Notes under the pieces: model-generated
What the model was told of the DNA's origin: nothing
What the model saw: only the letters and a program-made list of their open reading frames with translations
The model's database searches: none
NCBI GenBank assembly: GCA_029011315.1
Contig: JAQXLA010000002.1
Coordinates: 1-64,000, forward strand
Length of the DNA stretch: 64,000 nucleotides
Direction: 5' to 3'
Source: Desulfovibrionaceae bacterium
Lineage (GTDB): Bacteria; Desulfobacterota; Desulfovibrionia; Desulfovibrionales; Desulfovibrionaceae
Made by a program: the position numbers and the translations under genes
Part shown: in pieces, positions 34,770-44,691 of the stretch
Numbering within the stretch: position 1 is the first letter of the stretch
How the letters are laid out: each line of letters opens with the position of its first letter

Positions 34770-37220
34770 ATGGCATATTCCTTGGCTATTCTTGAAGAAG
34801 AACTCAAGAACAGAGTGAGGAACGACTATTTTTCTGATTTTGAAAATTCTCTTATCATCGGAAAGATAGATTTCTGCATATCTCAAAAATTACCTGATAT
34901 GGATTATTCCTTTCTGTGGGCCGAAGCAAAGAAGGGAAACAGCCACGATATATATGAATCTTTCATTCAGCTTATCATGACTATTGGCAGGGCAAGAACC
35001 ATTGATTCCTATTCTCCCCCTGTGTTCCTCGGCGCGTTTGATGCCCAAAAAATGGCCTTCCTGGAATATTATCATATTATGGAAATTTTCTCTAAGAGTG
35101 ATTTCAACTGGAATGTCACGCCTTCCGACCATAGCACGAAAGAATTTCAGGATCTGAGCAACCTGCTCAGGAAAGATTTGCAGAAGCATATTATCGTATA
35201 TGACTTCGATAAAGAATCAAACGAGCTTCGACAGTTTATCCGCGACAATTTCAAGGTAGGTCGCCTCTCTGCAAACAAAATTGCCATAACCAAAAACAAC
35301 TTTGTCTCTATTTATTATAAATGGCGCGAGAAGGTAAGGCCAAGCATCAACATCCCGTGGGACAAAGTCAAGACGCGGGGAATAGTAGATGCCGACTTTT
35401 ATCTTGCGGATATTCTTTCCAGGGATAACGCTTCAATCAAGGAAAAGTTGTATGTACTCCTGAAAAGCAATATGTATTATTACAATAAGCAAATGGATGA
35501 TGATGGACTGTTGAGCTTCAAATATGCACAATTCAATGATGGACAGGTTGCGCATACTCAGTTCTGGAACAGGTACACACGCCCTCCCAGAGAAGAATTC
35601 TGGGATTATGTTATTGACCGCAGAGACCTGCTGGTCGAACAGGATATCCGAGAGAGAAAAGGCGCGTTCTATACCCCCTTGAAATGGGTGGAGCTTTCTC
35701 AGAAGTACATGGCTGATTATTTCGGAGACAACTATCAGGATGAGTATTACATCTGGGACTGCGCGGCCGGCACAGGCAATCTGCTCAACGGCCTGACGAA
35801 CAAATACAGGATATTTGCTTCTACTCTCGACCAGGCGGACGTTGATATCTTGAAAGAGAGAAGCAGAACCGCCAAAACATTGCTTGAAGAGAATATCTTC
35901 CAGTTTGATTTTCTGAATGATTCCTTTGAAAAGTGTCCAAAGGAATTGCAGGATATTATTGCTGATGAAGAAAAGCGCAAGAGGCTGATTATCTATATCA
36001 ATCCTCCATATGCGGAAGCAACAAGCTCAAAGAGTATAGTGAATAAAGAAACTCACCACAAAAAAGGTGTTTCCGGAAAAAGTAGCTATGTTTATACAAA
36101 ATATAGTGATGTTTTGGGTAGGGGAGTAAATGAACTTTTTGTCCAATTCTTAATCAGAATTTATAAAGAAATTAAAGGTTCTATAATAGCACATTTTTCT
36201 ACATTGAAAATAGTTTTGTCTGCAAATTTTATAGATTTTCGTGACAACTTTAATGCTACACTAGATAAGATTTTTATTGTTCCTGCTAATACATTTGACA
36301 ATGTAAAAGGAAATTTCCCAATAGGATTTTACATATGGGATACAACGTTTAATAATATTCAACAAGAGATAATGGCTGATGTATACGATAGTGACGTAAA
36401 TTTAATTCAGTACAAACGTATTGTTTTCCCTAAAAGGGGTAACTTTATAATAAACTGGATACAAAATAGATATGATAAAATTAATGAAAGAATAGCATAT
36501 TTAGTCAGAGGTGCTTCAGACTTTCAAAATAATAAAATTGTGTTTATCACTATTTCGCCTTCAAATAGTGTTCTTAAAAATTCAAGAACAAATGATATAA
36601 CTGTCAATAATATAATAGAGAATAGTATATTCTATACTGTTCGTCATGTTATTAAAGCAACTTGGTTAAACGACCGAGACCAGTATCTTTATCCAAATTC
36701 TTCGTGGGAACAGGATGAAGAATTCAAAACTGACTGTTTTGCATACACTCTCTTCAATAATAATATTCAATCCGAGCATGGTATCAATCACTGGATACCA
36801 TTCACTGAACAAGAGGTAGAACCGCGCAGAGCTTTTGAAAGCCACTTTATGACTGACTACATGAAGGGCAGGCTTAAGCCGAAAACTAGCTCTAAAACGG
36901 CTCAGGGAAGCCTTATTGCTGAGGATACGGAATCCAGAGTTCCCACGGAACCTCTTGTCTTCTCTGATGAAGCAAAGGCTGTCTTTGATGCTGGCAGAGA
37001 GCTTTGGAAATACTATCACTCTAAGCCAGACTCCAATCCTAATGCCGCCTTGTATGATATCAAGGAATACTTCCAAAAGAGAAATGAAAAAGGTCGACTG
37101 AACAAATCAAGCAAGGATGAAACGTACAACAAACTTATGGATAACCTGAGAGACAAGCTCAAAATCCTTGCCGCCAAGATTGAGCCGAAAGTCTATGAAC
37201 ACGGCTTTCTTCTGAAATAG
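34770..37220 (+). CDS. Single-chain restriction-modification-type protein (PD-ExK nuclease plus N6-adenine methyltransferase)
   Basis: 816 residues. N-terminus: Asp34 in GKIDFC and Glu52-x-Lys54 in WAEAKKG fit a PD-(D/E)xK nuclease. Middle: the KGAFYTP segment (297-303), SAM motif DCAAGTGNLL (330-339) and the catalytic NPPY (411-414) identify an N6-adenine DNA methyltransferase. This order (nuclease, methylase, C-terminal recognition region) is that of type IIG/Eco57I-like enzymes. The central block from about 36010 to 36720 (residues 413-650) is strikingly AT-rich compared with both ends. The ATG has GTGAGG upstream; an extended frame 111 bases earlier lacks support. It is flanked by feoB and dxs, with no integrase. 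Confidence 0.8.
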   Translation: MAYSLAILEEELKNRVRNDYFSDFENSLIIGKIDFCISQKLPDMDYSFLWAEAKKGNSHDIYESFIQLIMTIGRARTIDSYSPPVFLGAFDAQKMAFLEYYHIMEIFSKSDFNWNVTPSDHSTKEFQDLSNLLRKDLQKHIIVYDFDKESNELRQFIRDNFKVGRLSANKIAITKNNFVSIYYKWREKVRPSINIPWDKVKTRGIVDADFYLADILSRDNASIKEKLYVLLKSNMYYYNKQMDDDGLLSFKYAQFNDGQVAHTQFWNRYTRPPREEFWDYVIDRRDLLVEQDIRERKGAFYTPLKWVELSQKYMADYFGDNYQDEYYIWDCAAGTGNLLNGLTNKYRIFASTLDQADVDILKERSRTAKTLLEENIFQFDFLNDSFEKCPKELQDIIADEEKRKRLIIYINPPYAEATSSKSIVNKETHHKKGVSGKSSYVYTKYSDVLGRGVNELFVQFLIRIYKEIKGSIIAHFSTLKIVLSANFIDFRDNFNATLDKIFIVPANTFDNVKGNFPIGFYIWDTTFNNIQQEIMADVYDSDVNLIQYKRIVFPKRGNFIINWIQNRYDKINERIAYLVRGASDFQNNKIVFITISPSNSVLKNSRTNDITVNNIIENSIFYTVRHVIKATWLNDRDQYLYPNSSWEQDEEFKTDCFAYTLFNNNIQSEHGINHWIPFTEQEVEPRRAFESHFMTDYMKGRLKPKTSSKTAQGSLIAEDTESRVPTEPLVFSDEAKAVFDAGRELWKYYHSKPDSNPNAALYDIKEYFQKRNEKGRLNKSSKDETYNKLMDNLRDKLKILAAKIEPKVYEHGFLLK

Positions 37221-37247
37221 CTTCCGGAAAAACAAGCCTTCAGTTTT

Positions 37248-39167
37248 TTACAGAAGTGTGCGCAGCGCCGAGGCTATGCCTTCTGCGTCAAGACCTGCCA
37301 GATGACGCAAGGTCTTTTGGGGGCCATGTTCGACAAAGGCATCTTGTATGCCCGCCCGGACGATTTTCAGATGCTCCATGAGATTTCTGTCAGAAAGGCA
37401 TTCCAGCACGGCTGAAGAAAAGCCTCCGGCCAGCACATGCTCTTCAGCGATGAGAATTCTGGAGAAGCGTCTGGCGAGTTCGGCGATTTGATCTGCCGGA
37501 AGCGGATGGATCCACCTGGTGTCGAAAACCGCCGTTTCAATTCCTTCCCTCTGCAGCATTGCTGCCGCTTCCAGAGATGGATGCACCATGCTTCCGGCTG
37601 CAAGGATCAACGCATCCCTGCCGTCTCTGAGCAGGACGCCTTCTCCGAGAGGGAATGGAGGAATTGAGAGAATGGACGAGGATTCGTCGGGCAGGGGAGA
37701 GCCGGCGGGGACGGATCCTCTGGGATAGCGCACAGCCACGGGATGGTTCAGATTCAGTGCCGTGACAAGAGCCCGTTCCAGATCTTTGCCGTTGCCCGGT
37801 GCCAGGATGTGCATATTCGGTACGCAACGGAGGAAGGACATGTCAAAAACGCCGTGATGCGTTGCTCCGTCTTCTCCAACCAGACCCGCACGATCGATGC
37901 AGAAGGTTACGGGCAGATCCTGCAGGCAGATATCGTGAATGATTTCATCATACGAACGCTGCGTAAATGTGGAATAAATGGCGACGAAAGGCCTAAATCC
38001 CTGAGTGGCAAGACCTGCGGCGAAGGTCGCTGCATGTTCTTCGGAAATACCCACATCAACAAAGCGATCGGGAAAAAGCTTTTTAAAGCGTGCGGTTCCA
38101 GTACCTCCGGGCATGGCGGCTGTAATGGCGACGATTCTTCTGTCTTCGGCACCCATGCGGCACAGTGTCGAGCTGAAGATAGATGTATAGCTCGGCGGTG
38201 TGCCCGGAGGTGTTGCCTCCGGCGTGCCTGTCGCGATATCAAAGCGGCCAAGGCCGTGATATTTGGTGGGATTGGCCTCTGCAGGTGCGTAGCCCTTGCC
38301 TTTTTTCGTAAGGACGTGAAGCAGCACCGGACGATCAAAGGTGGCTGCAAGGCGAAGATGACGTTCCAGATCTTCGATATTGTGCCCGTCAACCGGTCCG
38401 ATATATTTGAAGTTCAATGCTTCAATAAGCATGCCCGGAGTAAAGATCGTCTTGAGGTTTCTTTGAGCATGTCTGGCATAATTGACAATGTCGTCTCCGA
38501 TGCCGGGGATTGATTTCAGCCATTCCTTCAGATCTCTGCGTATCTTTCTGGCCCATCCCGTTTCCATATTGCGGCTCATGAAAAGTGAAATGGCTCCGAC
38601 ATTGGGCGCTATGGCCATTTCATTGTCATTCAGCACAACAATCAGCCTGCGGCGCATATCTCCGGCCTGATTCAGAGCCTCAAAAGAAAGTCCTGATGCA
38701 AAGGCACCATCTCCGACAACCGCAATGACATGATTCTCTTTTCCCTCGAGATCCCGCGCCATCGCCATGCCTAAAGCTGCGGATATGGCTGTGGAGGAAT
38801 GACCAACGCCAAAATGATCATAGGGGCTTTCCGCTATTTTCGGGAAGCCGCTCAGTCCGCCCAGTTTACGCAGCGTTTCAAATGCTCTGTAGCGTCCAGT
38901 CAGCAGTTTCCATGCGTAGGCCTGATGACCGACATCCCAGACGACCTTGTCCTTTTCCGGATTGAAGACGGACAGCAGAGACAGTGTCAGTTCGATGACT
39001 CCGAGGGAAGGAGCCAGATGACCGCCGTTGACGGAAACACGGTGAATGATCACGTCTCGGAGTTCTGCGGCCAGAGCTTTTTTCTGCTCATTCGTCAGGT
39101 CAGTTATCTCTGCGGGATGTTTCAGGGATGCGAGAATCGGCGCGCTGGGCGAAGGAGATGTATTCAT
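37248..39167 (-). CDS. dxs: 1-Deoxy-D-xylulose-5-phosphate synthase
   Basis: Thiamine-diphosphate enzyme joining pyruvate and glyceraldehyde-3-phosphate, the first step of the MEP isoprenoid pathway. The 639-residue protein shows GGHLAPSLGVIELTL, DVGHQAYAWKLLTG, the ThDP motif GDGAFASG..LNDNEMAIAPNVG, and the C-terminal transketolase domains (DRAGLVGEDGATHHGVFD). Length is normal. It lies 24 bases after ispA on the same strand, last in the dksA-to-dxs cluster. Confidence 0.97.
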   Translation of the reverse strand: MNTSPSPSAPILASLKHPAEITDLTNEQKKALAAELRDVIIHRVSVNGGHLAPSLGVIELTLSLLSVFNPEKDKVVWDVGHQAYAWKLLTGRYRAFETLRKLGGLSGFPKIAESPYDHFGVGHSSTAISAALGMAMARDLEGKENHVIAVVGDGAFASGLSFEALNQAGDMRRRLIVVLNDNEMAIAPNVGAISLFMSRNMETGWARKIRRDLKEWLKSIPGIGDDIVNYARHAQRNLKTIFTPGMLIEALNFKYIGPVDGHNIEDLERHLRLAATFDRPVLLHVLTKKGKGYAPAEANPTKYHGLGRFDIATGTPEATPPGTPPSYTSIFSSTLCRMGAEDRRIVAITAAMPGGTGTARFKKLFPDRFVDVGISEEHAATFAAGLATQGFRPFVAIYSTFTQRSYDEIIHDICLQDLPVTFCIDRAGLVGEDGATHHGVFDMSFLRCVPNMHILAPGNGKDLERALVTALNLNHPVAVRYPRGSVPAGSPLPDESSSILSIPPFPLGEGVLLRDGRDALILAAGSMVHPSLEAAAMLQREGIETAVFDTRWIHPLPADQIAELARRFSRILIAEEHVLAGGFSSAVLECLSDRNLMEHLKIVRAGIQDAFVEHGPQKTLRHLAGLDAEGIASALRTLL

Positions 39168-39191
39168 AGAAAAGTGTCAATCAAAAGAGGG

Positions 39192-40109
39192 TTAATGATT
39201 TCTCGTAACAAGAAGATTCGCCAGACCTCTCAGAAAATCCGCGTCTTCTCCGGTATATCCTGCAAGCGCGGACGCAGCCTTGTCTGCATATTCTGCGGCA
39301 AGACGTCGGCTTTCATCCAGGCCCACAAGCGAAGGATAAGTTGTTTTTTCCTCTTCAGCGTCGCTGCCCGCAGGTTTGCCCAGCGTTGCCGTATCTCCAG
39401 TGACATCGAGAATATCATCCTGAATTTGGAACGCGACGCCGAGTGCTTCGCCGTATCTGTGAAGTGCTGCGGTATCCTGCGGGCTGCTTCCGGCCAGTAT
39501 GGCTCCTGAGGTGCAGGAAACGCGGATCATGGCGCCTGTTTTCAGTTCGTGCATGGAGCGCAGCGTATCGAGCGGCACATGGCTCTGTCCCGTGCATTCC
39601 ATATCAAGTACCTGACCTCCTACCATGCCGGAGCTTCCAGCTGCCGCAGCGATTTCCGCAATAGCGGCCAGCACTCGTCCGGCCGGAAGCGGAGAGCCCG
39701 ATCCGAGATTCAGTCCGGAAGATGCCATGAAAAGAAAGGCGTCCGTAAGAAGCGCATCGCCTGCAAGAATAGCCGTTGCTTCGTCAAACTGCCTGTGGCA
39801 GGAAGGTCTGCCTCTGCGGAGATCGTCGTCATCCATAGCGGGGAGATCATCATGAATGAGGGAATATGTATGAATCATTTCAATTGCCAGGGCAAAAGGC
39901 ATAGCCGCCGTTTCAGGAAGGCCGAATAATGAGGCTGAAGATAGGCAGAGAACTGGACGAAGCCGTTTGCCGCCGGCAAGCAGGCTGTAGTTCATGGCCA
40001 TGCGCAGACGTTCCGGCATGTGAATATCTTCAAGGCATGATTCAAGATGGGCTTCAACGAGTGCGCTTCGGCGGGCAAGAACTGTTTTGACAATATTGGG
40101 ATTCATCAT
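39192..40109 (-). CDS. ispA: Short-chain polyprenyl diphosphate synthase (IspA-like, farnesyl/geranylgeranyl)
   Basis: 305-residue trans-prenyltransferase. LLAGGKRLRPVL, the first Asp-rich motif DDLPAMDDDD and the second, QIQDDILD, are present. The residues before the first motif (IHTYSLIHDD) favour a C15-C20 product. It makes the precursor for undecaprenyl phosphate and quinones. Two tandem ATGs can serve as start; the ribosome site is weak (CGGAAAG). Located between xseB (35 bases upstream) and dxs (24 bases downstream), a standard order in Desulfovibrio relatives. Confidence 0.93.
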   Translation of the reverse strand: MMNPNIVKTVLARRSALVEAHLESCLEDIHMPERLRMAMNYSLLAGGKRLRPVLCLSSASLFGLPETAAMPFALAIEMIHTYSLIHDDLPAMDDDDLRRGRPSCHRQFDEATAILAGDALLTDAFLFMASSGLNLGSGSPLPAGRVLAAIAEIAAAAGSSGMVGGQVLDMECTGQSHVPLDTLRSMHELKTGAMIRVSCTSGAILAGSSPQDTAALHRYGEALGVAFQIQDDILDVTGDTATLGKPAGSDAEEEKTTYPSLVGLDESRRLAAEYADKAASALAGYTGEDADFLRGLANLLVTRNH

Positions 40110-40144
40110 ATTGTGGCTTTCCGATGAAGGTGTAGAGCATGCCG

Positions 40145-40429
40145 TCAGAAGGGAATACTGTCCATATTCTGTTCTGAGTCTGCATCCGGCAAGTTTTCCG
40201 GATTATGGCAGGAAGGATGAGAAGCAGGTTCATCCAGATCCGTTTTTTCCAGCTGAATCAGTTCGTTTTGCATGGTCTCAAGCTGTTTGCGGCACAAGGC
40301 TGCCAGCCTGAGACCTTCCTGATAAAGCTCAAGGCTTTTTTCAAGATCGGCAGATTCCTGCTCTAATATGGAGACTATCTGATTTAGACGTTCCATACGG
40401 CTCTCAAAAGAGTTTCCCGAATCGTTCAA
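40145..40429 (-). CDS. xseB: Exodeoxyribonuclease VII small subunit
   Basis: 94-residue subunit that assembles with XseA into the single-strand exonuclease VII. The family core SFESRMERLNQIVSILEQESADLEKSLELYQEGLRLA occupies residues 7-45 and is a helical hairpin. The tail is longer and acidic. The start is TTG, with GAGGAAACGCCG giving ideal spacing; the first ATG is at residue 12, inside the family core. It is followed by ispA. A promoter for xseB lies in the 122-base gap after xseA. Confidence 0.9.
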   Translation of the reverse strand: MNDSGNSFESRMERLNQIVSILEQESADLEKSLELYQEGLRLAALCRKQLETMQNELIQLEKTDLDEPASHPSCHNPENLPDADSEQNMDSIPF

Positions 40430-40487
40430 CGGCGTTTCCTCGCAATGTTTTCTGGTGAAAACAGGAATGTCGTGCGGTGACTTTTCT

Positions 40488-40496
40488 CTTATAGCA
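40488..40496 (-). promoter_or_regulatory. Extended -10 promoter for xseB-ispA-dxs
   Basis: On the minus strand TGCTATAAG is an extended -10 (TGn before TATAAG). The expected -35 region is T-rich without a clear hexamer. It lies about 60 bases before the xseB TTG, in the only sizeable gap of the cluster. Confidence 0.4.
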
Positions 40497-40551
40497 TTTT
40501 GCAGAAAAAAAACAAAGATGCATGAAAAAATATTTGGACAGGAAAAAACAG

Positions 40552-41943
40552 CTATTCTGTTTTTGGAAGAACCTGAACGCGCAGGCTTCCGTCATGAAAG
40601 CGCAGGTTAAGAATGGATCCGGGAAGGATGTCCCGGGCCGACTGCAGAATTGCGCCCTGATCCTGGTGCACCATGGCATAGCCTCGCATGAGCGGCGCAA
40701 GAGGATTGGCATTTTGCAGGCGGATCTGGAGCAGATCCAGTTTTTGAATACAGGGTGGAATGGGATTGGCTTTTTGCAGCAGCGCGTGCAGAAAACGCAG
40801 TTTTCCGGAAGCGGCGGAGATGCCCTTCAGCGGAGAAGCGGCGGTCAGAGCCGCTTCAAGCCTGTCCAGAGATGTTTTCTGATGCAGAATTCTGACTGAC
40901 ATAGCCCGTCGCAATGCGGCTGCCGCAGAGTGAACAAGTGCTTTTTTCTGAGCGAGATCCTTTCCTGGATCGAGGCGTTTCAGATGGCTTTCCCTGGTGA
41001 GAAGCGAGGTTTGAGCTGTCCGGAGCCTTTTGCGGATTGCCGTATCACTTCGATTTTTCAGTTCATTGATTTGCGATAGAATCAGCGATCTGTCCGTCCA
41101 GATCAGCTGTGCAGCATGAGTCGGCGTAGCCGCCCGCAGGTCAGCGGTCATATCTGCCAGAGAGGTGTTGATCTCATGTCCGATTCCGGCAACGACGGGA
41201 ATAGCGGATGCAAAGATGGCAGAGGCAACGCGTTCATCGTCAAAAGCCCGCAGATCTTCATTGCTGCCTCCTCCGCGCACCAGAGCGATGACTTCAGCAA
41301 AATTGTCCGTGTTGGCTTTGGCTATGGCTGCGGCGATGTCTGCCGGCGCGTCTTCTCCCTGAACGAGAACCGGATAAAGAAAAATTTTTGATCCGGTTCC
41401 GCGTTGCTGAGCGATTGAAAGAAAATCGTGCGCCGCAGCACTTCCAGGAGAGGTGATCAGCGCAACAGTCTGAGGATTTGCAGGAATGGCACGCTTGCGT
41501 TCCAGAAGAAAATAGCCGCGATCCTGAAGCTTCCTTTGGAGGATCATCAAGTCTGCGCGGTATTTGCCCAAACCGTCAGCCTGCACAAGATCCGCAATCA
41601 GCTGGCAGACGCTTCGTGACCCGTACAGACTGAGGCCGCCAGAGCAGATGACGGTCTGGCCGTCTCTTAAATCTTCAGGAGACAGCAGATCGTCTTCGGG
41701 CTGCAGAACTTCTCCGGTAAACGGATTGATTCCCCTGCTGAATTGTCTGGCTTTGAACCATACGCACTGGAGAAGTTCTTCATGCCCCCGTAAACTGAAA
41801 TACATGTGGCCGGAACCGGATCGGCTGAGATTGACGATTTCTCCGCGCACTCTCAGATAGGGAACATTTTTTTTGAGAAGTGCCCTCAGCCGAGCGATGA
41901 CATCGTCGACGTCGAGGATGTATCGTTCATTCCGGTCGGACAT
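40552..41943 (-). CDS. xseA: Exodeoxyribonuclease VII large subunit
   Basis: 463-residue catalytic subunit. It has an N-terminal OB-fold (VPYLRVRGEIVNLSRSGSGHMYFSLRG), the nuclease region with LITSPGSAAAHDFLSIAQQRG and RGGGSNEDLRAFDDERVASAIFASAIPVVAGIGHEINTSLADMTADLRAATPT, and a coiled-coil C-terminus. The ATG beginning MSDRNERYILDV lies just after the proS stop; a start 45 bases earlier would overlap proS by 40 bases and is less likely. Its ribosome site is weak, so it may rely on coupling to proS. Confidence 0.95.
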   Translation of the reverse strand: MSDRNERYILDVDDVIARLRALLKKNVPYLRVRGEIVNLSRSGSGHMYFSLRGHEELLQCVWFKARQFSRGINPFTGEVLQPEDDLLSPEDLRDGQTVICSGGLSLYGSRSVCQLIADLVQADGLGKYRADLMILQRKLQDRGYFLLERKRAIPANPQTVALITSPGSAAAHDFLSIAQQRGTGSKIFLYPVLVQGEDAPADIAAAIAKANTDNFAEVIALVRGGGSNEDLRAFDDERVASAIFASAIPVVAGIGHEINTSLADMTADLRAATPTHAAQLIWTDRSLILSQINELKNRSDTAIRKRLRTAQTSLLTRESHLKRLDPGKDLAQKKALVHSAAAALRRAMSVRILHQKTSLDRLEAALTAASPLKGISAASGKLRFLHALLQKANPIPPCIQKLDLLQIRLQNANPLAPLMRGYAMVHQDQGAILQSARDILPGSILNLRFHDGSLRVQVLPKTE

Positions 41944-41948
41944 GGTTT

Positions 41949-43679
41949 CTAGCGAATTTTCCAGGATTTTCTGACGCGATTTTTCCATTCTTCAAAAGCC
42001 GGGGCGAAGGTTTCAGCTGACAGCGTTTCCTTTTCGCCGGTTTTGCGATTTTTCACTTCGATCACGCCTTTGGACAGTCCCTTGCCTCCGATGATGATCT
42101 GCATGGGGATACCGATCAGATCCGCATCTTTGAATTTGACTCCGGGGCGTTCCTCCCTGTCGTCAATCAGGGGATCCAGACCGGAGTTGAGAAGGTAACT
42201 TTCCACAGCTTCGGTTTTTCTGAGCACAGCCTCGTCCTTCGGATCCAGGCAAATGACATGCACATCGAAAGGAGCGGCCTGAGGCGGGAACAGAATGCCG
42301 TCATGATCAAAATTTTGTTCTATGCATGCGGCGACGACTCGGGAGACGCCGATTCCGTAGCATCCCATAATCATTACCTGTTCCTTGCCGTTTTCATCGA
42401 GGAAAACGGCATTCATGGCCTTGGAATATTTTGTTCCGAGTTTGAAGATATGTCCGACTTCAATGCCTTTGGCCATGCCCACAGATCCTCCGCAGACAGG
42501 ACAAACGTCATTTTGCGTAATATTGCGGATATCTCCATATTCTGATGAAGGAGCATCGCGGCGAGGATCCACGTTGAGAAGATGCGTATCCGTTTTGTTG
42601 GCTCCTGCAACGTAGCCGGTGTCCGCAAGCAGTTCGTTATCTGCGACGATGCGCACTGCGGCGGACAGTCCCACAGGGCCTGCAAAGCCGACAGCTGCCC
42701 CTGTCCAGGCCTCAACCTGTTCCGGAAGAGCCAGAACCACGTCGGTTTCGGCATGCAGAAAGTTTTTCAGCTTGATTTCATTCACTTCCCGATCGCCCCG
42801 TACCAGTGCCGCAACAGGTTTGCCGTCCGCAACATAGAGCAGAGTTTTGATCATTTTTTCAGGAGGACATTTCAGGAAAGAGGAAACCTCGTCGATTGTA
42901 TGCATTCCGGGCGTTGAAACCTCTTCGTTTTCCGGGCAGGAAGAGGAGACCGGTTTGGAAGCCTTGATTTCTGCCTGTTCAATGTTTGCGGACCAATCGC
43001 AGGACTTGCAGTATGCAATCGTATCTTCACCCGTTTCGGCCAGAACCATGAATTCATGGGATGAAGATCCTCCAATGCTGCCCGTATCTGCCTGAACGGG
43101 ACGGAATTGGAGTCCGAGGCGTGAGAAGATCCGCTTGTAGGCTTCATACATCGCATCATAGCTGCGGTCGGCTCCTTCTCTGTCTCTGTCAAAGGAGTAG
43201 GCGTCCTTCATTAGAAATTCGCGGCCGCGCATCAGTCCAAAACGAGGCCTGACTTCATCACGGAATTTCCACTGAATCTGATACAGGCAGAGTGGAAGCT
43301 GCCGATAGGAACGCACTTCGCCGCGGACGAGATCGGTAACGACTTCCTCATGGGTCGGACCGTAGCAGTAGTCACGATCGTGGCGATCCTTAAAGCGCAG
43401 CAATTCCTTGCCGTAATGCGCCCAGCGTCCGGATTCGCGCCAGAGATCCGCAGGCTGAACAGCAGGCATCAGTATTTCCTGAGCCCCGGCTCGATTCATT
43501 TCCTCACGAACGATCTGGGTAATTTTTTGAAGGGTTTTCATTCCAAGCGGCAGCCAGGAATAAACTCCTGACGTTAATTTTCGGATCATGCCTGCCCGAA
43601 CCATCAGTTTGTGACTGACGACTTCCGCATCGCCAGGGGCTTCCTTTAACGTGGGAATATACCATTGACTCCAGCGCAT
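41949..43679 (-). CDS. proS: Proline--tRNA ligase, bacterial type with editing domain
   Basis: 576-residue class II synthetase. Class II motifs 1-3 are present ([43 protein letters not shown]). The inserted YbaK-like editing domain lies near residues 240-380 with its [13 protein letters not shown] segment. The C-terminal anticodon-binding domain ends [13 protein letters not shown]. It lies 22 bases downstream of the glycosyltransferase gene, in the same run. Confidence 0.97.
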   Translation of the reverse strand: MRWSQWYIPTLKEAPGDAEVVSHKLMVRAGMIRKLTSGVYSWLPLGMKTLQKITQIVREEMNRAGAQEILMPAVQPADLWRESGRWAHYGKELLRFKDRHDRDYCYGPTHEEVVTDLVRGEVRSYRQLPLCLYQIQWKFRDEVRPRFGLMRGREFLMKDAYSFDRDREGADRSYDAMYEAYKRIFSRLGLQFRPVQADTGSIGGSSSHEFMVLAETGEDTIAYCKSCDWSANIEQAEIKASKPVSSSCPENEEVSTPGMHTIDEVSSFLKCPPEKMIKTLLYVADGKPVAALVRGDREVNEIKLKNFLHAETDVVLALPEQVEAWTGAAVGFAGPVGLSAAVRIVADNELLADTGYVAGANKTDTHLLNVDPRRDAPSSEYGDIRNITQNDVCPVCGGSVGMAKGIEVGHIFKLGTKYSKAMNAVFLDENGKEQVMIMGCYGIGVSRVVAACIEQNFDHDGILFPPQAAPFDVHVICLDPKDEAVLRKTEAVESYLLNSGLDPLIDDREERPGVKFKDADLIGIPMQIIIGGKGLSKGVIEVKNRKTGEKETLSAETFAPAFEEWKNRVRKSWKIR

Positions 43680-43701
43680 GGAGAAAAACCTCGTTGCTAT
43701 G

Positions 43702-44691
43702 TTATTGTTTTACGGAGCAAATACTGCGCATCATTTCAAAAAAACGCTGCGCAGCGGGTTTCAGTGCAAATTGTTCGCATACAGTACGCCTGGCATTTTC
43801 TGCAAGCCTGGCGCACTGTTGCGGATCATTTCTCAGAGAGAGGACAGCTTCTCCCCAGTCCTCTTCCGTATTGAGCAACAGACCATTGTAGCCATTGCGG
43901 ATGATTTCACGATTGAAGCCGACGTTTGAGGCAACGGGAACGGCTCCGCAGGCCATATACTGGAGGAGCTTGAATCCGCCTTTTCCCCGTGTATATGGCG
44001 TATCCTCGAGAGGCATCAGACCGATATCCATAGAGCGCAGATCTGCCAGCTCTCCTGACGCACTCCATAAGCGAAATCGACCGTTTTGAGGCGTCAGCCA
44101 TTTCGGTTGTCTATTGGAAACGATCAGCATCGGCTCTCCGAGAGCCCGGGCGACGGATTCTGCAGGATGCTGAAGCCCGGGAAGATAGCTTGAAGTGCCG
44201 ATCCATCCGACTGTTCCCCGAAAAGGCTGCCTGTGATCCGGCGTGTAGATTTCCGTATCGATCGGAGAGGTCCAAATCATGGCGTCCCGTCTTCCGGATG
44301 CTTCCGCCAGCCACCGTGTTCCGGCAATGACCAGATCGGCCTGGGAGCAAATTCTGTGGAAGCGTTCTACCTTGCGGGGCTGATCCGGATGCTCCTGATC
44401 GGTCCAAACTGCATCATCAAAATCGTAGACGAGACGGGAAAACAGGCGGCGCAGGATGAACAGCTCCCATGCAGGCAGCAGACGTTTCTGCAGAATGAGA
44501 ACGTCTGCTCGATGGGAGGCAAGAAGCAGACCTGCAAGGGCCTGCAGACGGCGCAGAAGCGTTTTCGGATAGCGTTTCGCCTGCGCATCCCATCCTTTCG
44601 CCTCTGCCATGCGCAGCAGCGGAAGAATGCGGAAGCGGACGGAAGGAAGATCGCGGCCGCCCTGAGCCAGCCAGAGGATGGACGGTTTCAT
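43702..44691 (-). CDS. Glycosyltransferase, GT4-like
   Basis: 329 residues with the two-Rossmann GT-B layout. The N-terminus [21 protein letters not shown] resembles an acceptor-site loop, and [36 protein letters not shown] near residues 238-275 is the nucleotide-sugar/retaining GT4 signature with Glu in place. The donor and acceptor are unknown; surface polysaccharide or lipid-linked glycan work is the usual role. Its ATG shares one base with the metG stop (TGATG), so it is translationally coupled to metG, an unusual partner. Confidence 0.85.
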   Translation of the reverse strand: MKPSILWLAQGGRDLPSVRFRILPLLRMAEAKGWDAQAKRYPKTLLRRLQALAGLLLASHRADVLILQKRLLPAWELFILRRLFSRLVYDFDDAVWTDQEHPDQPRKVERFHRICSQADLVIAGTRWLAEASGRRDAMIWTSPIDTEIYTPDHRQPFRGTVGWIGTSSYLPGLQHPAESVARALGEPMLIVSNRQPKWLTPQNGRFRLWSASGELADLRSMDIGLMPLEDTPYTRGKGGFKLLQYMACGAVPVASNVGFNREIIRNGYNGLLLNTEEDWGEAVLSLRNDPQQCARLAENARRTVCEQFALKPAAQRFFEMMRSICSVKQ

